From positions 18,232,896-18,296,895 of the forward strand of contig OX393549.1 of NCBI GenBank assembly GCA_947650365.1: DNA of 64,000 bases, written 5' to 3'. Below, in pieces: positions 1 through 10,676 of this stretch (the stretch's first letter is position 1; each line of letters opens with the position of its first letter). The notes below the pieces were generated by a model. It worked only from the letters and a program-made list of their open reading frames with translations, did not search any database and was not told where the DNA came from. This DNA is from Chamaelirium japonicum. Its lineage: Eukaryota; Streptophyta; Magnoliopsida; Liliales; Melanthiaceae. The position numbers were made by a program, and so were the translations under genes.

Positions 1-3000
1 CTTACTCATTCGTATGATCCATTCTAATTCATTCGGACGAATGTATCCATTCTAATTTATTCGTATGATCCATTCTAAATCATTCGTACGATCCATTCTA
101 ATTCATTCGGACGATCCATTCTAATTCATTCGTCCGATCCATTCTAATTCATTCACACGATCCATTCTAATTCATTCGTACGATCCATTCTAATTCATTC
201 ATACAATCCAATCTAATTCATTCATACGATCCATTCTAATTCACTCATATGATCCATTCTAATACATTCATACGATCCATTCTAATTCATTTGCACGAAT
301 ATATCCATTCAAACTCATTCGTACGATCCATTCTAATTCTTTCATATGATCCATTCTAATTCATTCGTACGATCTATTCTAATTTATTCGTACGATCCAT
401 TCTAATTCATTCGTACGATCCATTCTAATTCCTTCGTACGATCCATTCTAATTCATTTGTACGATCCATTCTAATTCATTCGTACAATCTATTCTAATTC
501 ATTCGTACGAATGGATACATTCATGTGAATGAATTAGAATGGATCGTACGAATGAGTAAGAATGGATCGTACGAATGAAATAGAACGGATTGCACGAATG
601 AATTAGAATGGATCGTACGAATGAATTAGAATGGATCGTGTGAAAGAATTAGAATGGATTGTATGAATGAATTAGAATGGATCATACGAAGGATTTAGAA
701 TGGATCGTACGAATGAATTAGAATGGATCGTACGAATGAATTAGAATAGATCGTACGAATGAATTAGAATGGATCGTGTAAAAAATTAGAATGGATCGTA
801 CGAATGAATTAGAATGGATCGTGTGAATGAATTTGAATAGATTGCGCGAATGAATTAGAATGGATCGTGCGAATGAATTAGAATGGATCGTACGAATGAA
901 TTAGAATGGATCGTACGAATGAATTAGAATACATTGCCCGAATGAATTAGAATGGATCGTACGAAGGAATTAGAATGGATCGTACGAATGAATTAGAATG
1001 GATCGTACGAATGAATTAGAATGGATCGTACGAAGGAATTAGAATGGATCGTACGAATGAATTAGAATGGATCGTACGAATGAATTAGAATGGATCTTAC
1101 GAATGAATTAGAATGGATCGTACGAATGAATTAGAATGGATCGTACGAATGAATTAGAATGGATACATTCGTGCGAATGAATTAGAATGGATCGGACGAA
1201 TGAATTAGAATGGATAGTACGAATGAATTAGAATGGATCGTACGAATGAATTAGAATGGATCGTACGAATAAATTAGTATGGATACATTCGTCCGAATGA
1301 ATTAGAATGGATCATACGAATGAGTAAGAATGGATCGTACGAATGAAATAGAATATATTGTACGAATGAATTAGAATGGATTCGTACGAATGAATTAGAA
1401 TGGATACATTCGTGCGAATAAATTAGAATGGATCGTACCAATGAGTAAGAATGGATCGTACGAATGAAATAGAATGGATTGTGCGAATGAATTAGAATGG
1501 ATCGTCCGAATGAATAAGAATGGATCGTGTGAAAGAATTAGAATGGATTGTGTGAATGAATTAAAATAGATCGTATGAATGAATTAGAGTGGATCGCACG
1601 AATGTATCCATTCTAATTCATTCGTACGAATCCATTCTAATTCATTCGTATAATCCATTCTATTTCATTCGTACAGTCCATTCTTACTCATTCGTATGAT
1701 CCATTCTAATTCATTCGCACGAATGTATCTATTCTAAATCTTTCGTACGATCCATTCTAATTCATTCGTACGATCCATTCTAAATCATTCGTACAATCCA
1801 TTCTATTTCATTCGTACGATCAATTCTAATTCATTAGCACGATCCATTCTAATTCATTCGTACGATCCATTCAAATTTATTCGCACGATCCATTCTAATT
1901 CATTCCTACAATCCATTCTATTTCATTCGTACGATCCATTCTTACTCATTCGTATGATCCATTCTAATTCATTCGCACGAATGTATCCATTCTAATCCAT
2001 TAGTACGATCCATTCTAATCCATTCGTACGATCCATTCTAATTCATTCGCATGAATGTAACCATTCTAATTCATTCATTTGATCCATTCTAATTCATTCG
2101 TACGATCCATTCTAATTCATTCGTCCGATCCATTCTAATTCATTCACAAAATCTATTTTAATTCATTAATACGATCCAATCTAATTCATTCACACGAATG
2201 TATCCATTCTAATTCATTCATACGATCCATTCTAATTCATTCGTACGATCCATTCTAATTCACTCATACGATCCATTCTAATACATTCATACGATCCATT
2301 CTAATTCATTTGCACGAATATATCCATTCTAATTCATTCGTACGATCCATTCTAATTCCTTCGTACGATCCATTCTAATTCATTCGTACGATCTATTCTA
2401 TTTCATTCGTACGATCCATTCTTACTCATCCGTACGATCCATTCTAATTCATTCGTCCGATCCATTCTAATTCATTCGCACGAATGTATCCATTCTAATT
2501 CATTTGCACGATCCATTCTAATTCATTCCTATGATCTATTCTAATTCATTCGTACGATCCATTCTAATTCATTCAAATTCATTCGTACGATCCATTCTAC
2601 GATCCATTCTAATTCATTCATACGATCCATTCTAATTCATATGCACAAAGGTATCCATTCTAATCCATTCGTAGGATCCATTCTAATCCATTCGTACGAT
2701 ACATTCTAATTCATTCGTACGATCCATTCTATTTTATTCGCACGAATGTATCCATTCTAATTCATTCGTACGATCCATTCTAATTCATTCGCACAATCTA
2801 TTCTAATTCATTCATACGATCCATTCTAATTCATTCGCACGAATGTATCCATTCTAATTCATTCATATGATCCATTCTACTTCATTCTTACTATCCGTTC
2901 TAATTCACTCATACGATCCATTCTAATTCATTCATACGATCCAATCTAATTCATTTGCACAAAGGTATCCATTCTAATTCATTCGTACGATCCATTCGAA

Positions 3001-6000
3001 TTCATTCGCACGATCCATTCTAATTCATTCGTACGATCCATTCTAATTCATTCGTACTATCCATTCTAATTCATTCGCACGATCCATTCTTATTCATTCG
3101 TACAATCTATTCTATTTCATTCGTACGATCCATTCTTACTCATTCGTATGATCCATTCTAATTCATTCGGACGAATGTATCCATTCTAATTTATTCGTAC
3201 GATCCATTCTAATTCATTAATACGATCCATTCTAATTCCTTCGTCCGATCCATTCTAATTCATTCACACGATCCATTCTAATTCATTTGTACGATCCATT
3301 CTAATTCATTCATACAATCCATTCTAATTCATTTGTACGATCCATTCTAATTCACTTATACGATCCATTCTAATACATTCATACGATCCATTCTAATTCA
3401 TTTGCACGAATATATCCATTCTATTTTATTCGTACGATCCATTCTAATTCCTTCGTACGATCTATTCTAATTCATTCGTACGATCCATTCTAATTCATTC
3501 GTACGATCCTTTCTAATTCCTTCGTACGATCCATTCTAATTCATTCATACGATCCATTCTAATTCATTCGTACAATCTATTCTAATTCATTCGTACGAAT
3601 AGATACATTCGTGTGAATGAATTAGAATGGATCGTACGAATGAGTAAGAATGGATCGTACGAATGAAATAGAATGGATTGCACGAATGAATTAGAATGGA
3701 TCGTATGAATGAATTAGAATGGACCGTGTGAAACAATTAGAATGGATTGTATGAATGAATTAGAATGGATCGTACGAAGGAATTAGAATGGATCGTATGA
3801 ATGAATTAGAATGGATCGTTCGAATGAATTAGAATAGATCGTACGAATGAATTAGAATGGATTGTACGAATGAATTAGAATGGATCGTGTAAAAAATTAG
3901 AATGGATCATACGAATGAATTAGAATGGATCGTGCGAATGAATTAGAATAGATTGCGCGAATGAATTAGATTGGATCGTGCGAATGAATTAGAATGGATC
4001 GTACGAATGAATTAGAATGGATCGTACGAATGAATTGGAATAGATTGCGCGAATGAATTAGAATGGATCGTACGAATGAATTAGAATGGATCGTACGAAT
4101 GAATTAGAATGGATCGTACGAAGGAATTAGAATGGATCATACGAAGGAATTAGAATGGATCGTACGAATGAATTAGAATGGATCGTACGAATGAATTAGA
4201 ATGGATCTTACGAATGAATTAGAATGGATCGTACGAATGAATTAGAATGGATCGTACGAATGAATTAGAATGGATACATTCGTGCGAATGAATTAGAATG
4301 GATCGGACGAATGAATTAGAATGGATCGTACGAATGAATTAGAATGGATCGTACGAATGAATTAGAATGGATCGTACGAATAAATTAGAATGGATACATT
4401 CGTCCGAATGAATTAGAATGGATCATACGAATGAGTAAGAATGGATCGTACGAATGAAATAGAATAGATTGTACGAATGAATTAGAATGGATTCGTACGA
4501 ATGAATTAGAATGGATACATTTGTGCGAATGAATTAGAATGGATCGTACCACTGAGTAAGAATGGATCGTACGAATGAAATAGAATGGATTGTGCGAATG
4601 AATTAGAATGGATCGTACGAATGAATTAGAATGGATCGTGTGAAAGAATTAGAATGGATTGTATGAATGAATTAGAATAGATCGTATGAATGAATTAAAA
4701 TGGATCGCACGAATGTATCCATTCTAATTCATTCATACGAATCCATTCTAATTCATTCGTACAATCCATTCTATTTCATTCGTACGATCCATTCTTACTC
4801 ATTCGTATGATCCATTCTAATTCATTCGCACGAATGTATCCATTCTAAATCATTCGTACGATCCATTCTAATTCATTCGTACGATCCATTCTAAATCATT
4901 CGTACAATCCATTCTATTTCATTCGTACGATCAATTCTAATTCATTAGCACGATCCATTCTAATTCATTCGTACGATCCATTCAAATTCATTCGCACGAT
5001 CCATTCTAATTCATTCGTACAATCTATTCTATTTCATTCGTACGATCCATTCTTACTCATTCGTATGATCCATTCTAATTCATTCGCACGAATGTATCCA
5101 TTCTAATCCATTCGTACGATCCATTCTAATCCATTCGTACGATCCATTTTAATTCATTCGCATGAATGTAACCATTCTAATTCGTTCGTTCGATCCATTC
5201 TAATTCATTCGTCCGATCCATTCTAATTCATTCTAATTCATTCGCACGAATGTATCCATTCTAATTCATTCGTACGATCAGTTCTAATTCATTCACAAAA
5301 TCTATTCTAATTCATTCATACGATCCATTCTAATTCATTCACACGAATGTATCCATTCTAATTCATTCATACGATCCATTCTAATTCATTCGTACGATCC
5401 ATTCTAATTCACTAATACGATCCATTCTAATACATTCATACGATCCATTCTAATTCACTCATACGATCCATTCTAATACATTCATACAATCCATTCTAAT
5501 TCATTTGCACGAATATATCCATTCTAATTCATTCGTACGATCCATTCTAATTCCTTCGTACGATCCATTCTAATTCATTCGTACGATCTATTCTATTTCA
5601 TTCGTGCGATCCATTCTTACTCATTCGTACGATCCATTCTAATTCATTCGTCCGATCCATTCTAATTCATTCGCACGAATGCATCCATTCTAATTCATTT
5701 GCACGATCCATTCTAATTCATTCCTATGATCTATTCTAATTCATTCGTACGATCCATTCTAATTCATTCTAATTCATTCGTACGATCCATTCTACGATCC
5801 ATTCTAATTCATTCATACGATCCATTCTAATTCATATGCACAAAGGTATCCATTCTAATCCATTCGTAGGATCCATTCTAATCCATTCGTACGATACATT
5901 CTAATTCATTCGTACGATCCATTCTAATTTATTCGCACGAATGTATCCATTCTAATTCATTCGTACGATCCATTCTAATTCATTTGCACAATCTATTCTA

Positions 6001-6996
6001 ATTCATTCATACGATCCATTCTAATTCATTCGCACGAATGTACATGTATCCATTCTAATTCATTCATACGATCCATTCTACTTCATTCGTACTATCCGTT
6101 CTAATTCACTCATACGATCCATTCTAATTCATTCATACGATCCATTCTAATTCATTTGCACAAAGGTATCCATTCTAATTCATTCGTACGATCCATTCGA
6201 ATTCATTCGCACGATCCATTCTAATTCATTCGTACGATCCATTCTAATTCATTCGTACGATCCATTCTAATTCATTCACATGATCCATTCTAATTCATTC
6301 GTACAATCTATTCTATTTCATTCGTACGATCCATTCTTACTCATTCGTATGATCCATTCTAATTCATTCGGACGAATGTATCCATTCTAATTTATTCGTA
6401 CGATCCATTCTAATTCATTCGTACGATCCATTCTAATTCATTCGTACGATCCATTCTAATTCATTCGTCTGATCCATTCTAATTCATTCACACGATCCAT
6501 TCTAATTCATTCGTACGATCTATTCTAATTCATTCATACAATCCATTCTAATTCATTCGTACGATCCATTCTAATTCACTCATACGATCCATTCTCATAT
6601 ATTCATACGATCCATTCTAATTCATTTGCACGAATATATCCATTCTAATTCATTCGTACGATCCATTCTAATTCCTTCGTACGATCCATTCTAATTCATT
6701 CGTACGATCTATTCTAATTCATTCGTACGATCCATTCTAATTCATTCGTACGATCCATTCTAATTCCTTCGTACGATCCATTCTAATTCATTCGTACGAT
6801 CCATTCTAATTCATTCGTACAATTTATTCTAATTCATTCGTACGAATGGATACATTCGTGTGAATGAATTAGAATGGATCGTACGAATGAGTAAGAATGG
6901 ATCGTACGAATGAAGTAGAATGGATTGCACGAATGAATTAGAATGGATCGTACGAATGAATTAGAATGGATCGTGTGAAAGAATTAGAATGGATTG
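1..6996. repeat. 23-bp satellite array, block 1, with alternating orientation
   Basis: The block is a tandem array of a 23-bp AT-rich unit that carries GGATCGTACGAATG and ATTAGAAT in one orientation and their reverse complement in the other. Orientation switches at about 505-530, 1595-1612, 3590-3612, 4702-4722 and 6838-6860. Equivalent switches lie 3.1 to 3.25 kb apart, so the array is organised as a higher-order repeat of about 3.1-3.2 kb with about 2 kb in one direction and about 1.1 kb in the other. Longer 27-28 bp variants containing CGCACGAATGTATCC recur at fixed places. No coding capacity is seen. The block ends where element A1 is inserted. Confidence 0.95.
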
Positions 6997-7084
6997 TGTT
7001 GGGGGTAGCTGAAATCTGCCCTGGAGTTCGCACCCCCCCTCCGCGCTCACCAAATCACCTTGACAGGGAGCGAGATCCACATTG

Positions 7085-7540
7085 GGCTGAAGGGGCCTTA
7101 GGCTAAAAGCTCGCTCAGGAGCTCGCGCAGGAGTTCACTGGAGATGGCAGCGGGAGTTAGACCGTCATGCATATAAAGATACCGGCACCACAAATGCCCC
7201 TAGCTCATGCAGGAGCTCGCCCAAGCTCGCGCAGGAGCTCGCCCAAGCTCGCGCATGAGCTCGCCCAAGTTCGCCCTTGCCTGTGGATCTCATAGACCCC
7301 AGGATTCCAAGGGGTGGGGAACTCGCCCAGGAGCTCGCCCTCCCCCCCCATGCTAACCAAATCACCTTGACAAGGAGCGAGCTCCACATTGGGCCGAAGG
7401 GGCCTTAGGCAAAGAGCTCGCTCAGGAGCTCGCCCAAGCTCGCTCAGGAGCTCGCCCAAGCTCGCTCAGGAGCTCGATCAAGCTCGCTCAGGAGCTCACC
7501 CTAGCTCGCTTAGAAGCTCGCCCAAGCTCGCCAGAACTCC
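7085..7540. repeat. 22-bp GAGCTC-rich subrepeats inside the LTR
   Basis: Imperfect tandem copies of a unit containing CAGGAGCTCGCCCAAGCTCG, with an interposed stretch at about 7265-7400. The same subrepeats occur in the other family-A LTRs (about 17605-18010 and 52270-52610) with different copy numbers, so they expand and contract in the U3 part of the LTR. Confidence 0.8.
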
Positions 7541-7843
7541 CCAGTTTATCGAAGAGGTCGCTCCCGCGAGGTCTGACTCTTGATAGATATGGAAGAGAAG
7601 GCGGAGCAATGGAGGGCGAGCTCGCCCTGGCTTCCCACCGGAGGTCGCCCACAGTGCACGAAGATCTCCCAGACTTGAATATTCCAGAATAGCCATCTGG
7701 CAGCAACAAGAAAGATGCTCTCCCCCACTCAAACCGCCTGGCAGGCTCGACGACAAAGAATGTCAGGGACACGAGTACCAAGGACTGTCAGAAACCCACG
7801 CGAGCCAGAACGTGGGGGTCTAGAAGGCTCTGGAAAGAATCTC

Positions 7844-7882
7844 CACGTGTCGGGCTGCGGTAGGTCGCCAATGTCTATAAAT
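7844..7882 (+). promoter_or_regulatory. LTR promoter of A1: G-box and TATA box
   Basis: CACGTG at 7844-7849 (context CCACGTGTCGG, like an ABA or light-responsive G-box/ABRE) lies about 26 bases upstream of TATAAAT at 7876-7882. The pair is kept in A2 on the minus strand (51882-51887 and 51849-51855). It is the likely start of the genomic transcript. The responsiveness is inferred from the motif only. Confidence 0.65.
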
Positions 7883-8077
7883 GCTCACCCCCAGGCTCCA
7901 GAGTAGGGGTTCGAAACCCTTTTCCCTATCACTTTCGTCCACTAAAGCTCGCCGTTGTGCACCTGAGACTGACTTGAGCGTCGGAGGGTCTGCGCTCCTA
8001 TGGGAGCCAGCCGTTCTCACGCTTTTTCTTTGTCTTGCAGGTAGCCCGCACGGACCAGCGAAAAAATCCCTCGAACA

Positions 8078-8100
8078 TTTGGCACCGTCTGTGGGATCCG
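8078..8100 (+). other. Primer binding site of A1
   Basis: TTTGGCACCGTCTGTGGGAT directly follows the 5' LTR. Element B1 has the same motif with TTTGGCGCCG at the same place (41149), so this is the conserved primer region of both families. The matching tRNA was not determined. Confidence 0.75.
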
Positions 8101-8164
8101 ACTGGTTCCGGCGAGAACGCCCAAGACCACACGGTTAGACACCGGAGGCTCTCGTAACCCAAAG

Positions 8165-10670
8165 ATGGCTCCGGCGACAAGGGGACGCCGGCGACCGAGG
8201 ACCCGTGCGAGGTCTGCACGCAGCGAACCTCCTGTTGAGACCCCCCAGCCCCATGTCCCGCTCAGTGACCAGCTCCTGTTGGAGATGCTAGCTACCCAGC
8301 GGGCAATGATGGATGAACTGACGCGACTCCGTCATGTTCCGGTGGCCAGCCGGCGGTCTGGGCCGGCGAAAACGGTGTCTCCGGTGCGACCACCAGCATC
8401 AACATCGCGCCCGCCCACGACCATTCCGGCTCGGCAGGTTTCCCATCCGGAACCCCCGGTCGAGAGAGCGGCCGTGCGCGGGGTGCCGGAAACCCCGCTT
8501 ACGAGGCTGCAGAAGCTAGTAACCCAGCGGTCTAGCAACCAGGTGACCTCGCGGGCGACCATCCCTCGCCGCCGTAGTCGGAGCGCCGATTCTAACGAGT
8601 CAGAGGCAAGGTCTCTAGAGCGGGATCGCGACCCGTGCCATCGGCGACGAGGGAAAGAGCCCGCGGTGGCTATACCTTCCGAAGCTCGAGAGGCAACGGC
8701 CTCCCACAGACCAACCGCCACGATGAAGGAATCCACGGGCGAACAGCGAGGAGGCCGCTGAGCGGTAGCCCCCGAGGGTCGCCGCGGGGCGGATCCGAAC
8801 CTCCCTCGAGGGAGCGTGCACGGCCGCCTAGGACCTGCGCAGCAGCCTCTGGGAGTTCTCCTCGGGCACTGGCAGCGACCTAACGCGACGGTAGACCTGC
8901 TGGAGGACCTCGCCGCCCACGGGGGTAGCTCGCCCTTCACAAGCGAGGTGCACCAAGGAGGTTTCCCTCACCATTGGACCCCGCCTAAGTTTGTACTGTT
9001 CGATGGATCGCAAGATCCAGTCGACCACCTATTGGCTTACCGAAAGCTGTTATTCTTCCGGGACCAAGATCATGTTTTGTGCCGGGCTTTCCCTAGCAGC
9101 TTGACGGGCTCGGCGTTAAATTGGTTCCACAAATTGCCATCGGGCACCATTCCAGACTTCCCAACTCTCTCCAGGTTGTTTCTGGAGCAGTACCGGTGCA
9201 ACAGACAGCCCCCTAAGAGGATCGAGTCCCTCTTCACTTTGTCCATGGGAGCCCGCAAAACTCTTCGAAGCTTCGCGACGCGCTTCCGAAGCGCCTACCT
9301 CGCTCTGGAGGACGCTGTCGGCCAAGATCGCACGACGGTGAGCGCGTTCCGGAATGCCCTCCCCGAGGGAAGCAAGCTTCATGACGCCTTGGTAATCAAG
9401 GATCCCCGCACGATCGTCGAGCTATTCGCCCTTCTCCAGCAGCACATTAAGCTCGAAGATGCGGTGTTAGACCGGAAGGGAAAGGCAGTCGAGCAGCGAC
9501 CTCCTCCGGCTCTGCGACCTCTCGTCGTTAAGGCCGTGGAGAGGCGGGAGGTGCCACAGGTGGCACCTTTGCCCGGACCGCCCGCAGCTCCTGCTGTACA
9601 GCCCGCGGAAGCCCCCCCGGTGGTCGCTGGAAGGCCGGCGACCTGGCGCCTGCCTCCGGGACCCGGGGAGCAGGATTTCACCGTGTTAACCCACTCGCCA
9701 GGGCAAATCTTTCACCAGATTCGGAACAAACCTTTCTTTCAGTATCCCCCCCCCCATGCAAATCGGGGAGCCCGGCTCAACCGACAATTCGCGGCGGTGT
9801 GCCTTTCATCGCATCCCCGGGCATCACACCAATAGATGCCGGGCTCTCAAGAACCACCTCGAGGACCTGGTCACCCAGGGCCATTTGGATCAATTTATTT
9901 CACCTCCAAGGAGGTTCGAGGTGATACCGGCACGGGCTCCTCGGGAAGGAGATCGCCCGGGGCCTGCTGAGCCCGCCCTGCCTCCACCGCCCCCGGGAGG
10001 GCCGGCGGTCTGTCACACCATCAGTGGGCGCCTGAACGGCCCAAGATCCAGCAACGAGGTTCGGCGGCAAGTTAGAGAGATGGAGCGGGCTCAGAAGGTA
10101 TTCTCCGTTTCTCTAACTCCTGTATTGCTCCAAACACCAAGGGTAGAAGCCCGAGACTTTATTTGGTTCTCGGAGGAGGACATGGCCGGGGTCGTTACCC
10201 CCCACAATGACCCCCTCGTCATACGCCTAATGATGGCAAACATCGAAGTAAGGCGGGTCCTGGTTGACCCAGGAAGTGCCGTAGACATCCTGTTCTTGTC
10301 GGCCTTCCAGCGAATGGGACTGAGACAAGTTGATTTGTCTCTCTCAACGGGCTCGCTCACCGGGTTCATTGGCGAGGTCGCTAAGGTGGTAGGGGAGATA
10401 ACCCTCATCGTAACGGCGGGCCCGAAGGTACGTCAAGTCCGTTTTGCGGTGGTGGACGGGCAGTCCGCTTTCAATGCCATCCTAGGGCGACCTTGGTTGA
10501 GGCAGATGAAAGCGGTGTCCTCGCCTAATCACCAGGCCCTCAAGTTTCCCACCAGCGAAGGGGTCGTGGTAATTCGAGGAGACCAGGTCGCTGCTACCAG
10601 GTGCGAGCAGGACGTCTTTCACCTCGCAGACGTTGAGGTCGCTGAGGCCAAGAGGCCCACGCCCTCCTAG
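8165..10670 (+). pseudogene. gag-protease of A1, broken
   Basis: Encodes the structural capsid precursor followed by an aspartic protease. It starts at ATG 8165 with a basic N-terminus (MAPATRGRRRPRTRAR). The capsid domain (about 8985-9460) has the retrotransposon gag signature around LNWFHKLPSGTI and FLEQYR. A Cys-His motif CAFHRIPGHHTNRC lies at about 9795-9836, and the protease contains VDPGSAVDILFLSAF near 10264-10310. Two breaks are visible: an in-frame TGA at 8759-8761, and a frame change in a run of ten C near 9745-9754, after which the Cys-His and protease part continues in the pol frame. A2 has its own different break at the same C run. The frame ends at TAG 10668, which has a leaky-stop context. 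Confidence 0.88.
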
Positions 10671-10676
10671 CAATTA
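10668..10676 (+). promoter_or_regulatory. Candidate stop-codon readthrough site between gag-protease and pol (A1)
   Basis: TAG followed by CAATTA, matching the UAG-CAR-YYA consensus known for translational readthrough in plants (tobamovirus type). Protease before it and pol after it share one frame, with no other stop until well into reverse transcriptase. No ATG occurs in that frame between the stop and 10873. A2 has the identical nine bases at 61384-61392 on the minus strand. Function is inferred; the motif and frame relation are seen directly. Confidence 0.75.

Larger units (their letters stand above)
6997..8077 (+). repeat. 5' LTR of element A1
   Basis: The 1,081-bp LTR starts TGTTGGGGG and ends TCGAACA, immediately before the primer site. 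Its first 680 bases are repeated at 17499-18143, and the whole is matched in reverse at 51654-52716. Positions about 7090-7540 are built of 22-bp subrepeats rich in GAGCTCGCCCAAGCTCGC. A TATA box lies near 7876 and a CACGTG box near 7844. Short open frames here are by-products of the subrepeats. Confidence 0.93.

Noticed and set aside
1..6996. CRISPR array or telomeric repeat
   Set aside because: Repeats are directly adjacent without unique spacers, and the unit is not a TTTAGGG-type telomere motif; the context is plant transposons.
1..6996. Calling the satellite centromeric
   Set aside because: Array and nested insertions fit pericentromeric or other heterochromatin equally; sequence alone does not show CENH3 association.
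9740..9760. Possible programmed frameshift in gag at the poly-C run, because both A1 and A2 change frame there
   Set aside because: The distance between conserved flanks is one base too long in A1 and one base too short in A2 relative to an in-frame length, so these are two independent homopolymer slips of opposite sign, not one conserved signal.
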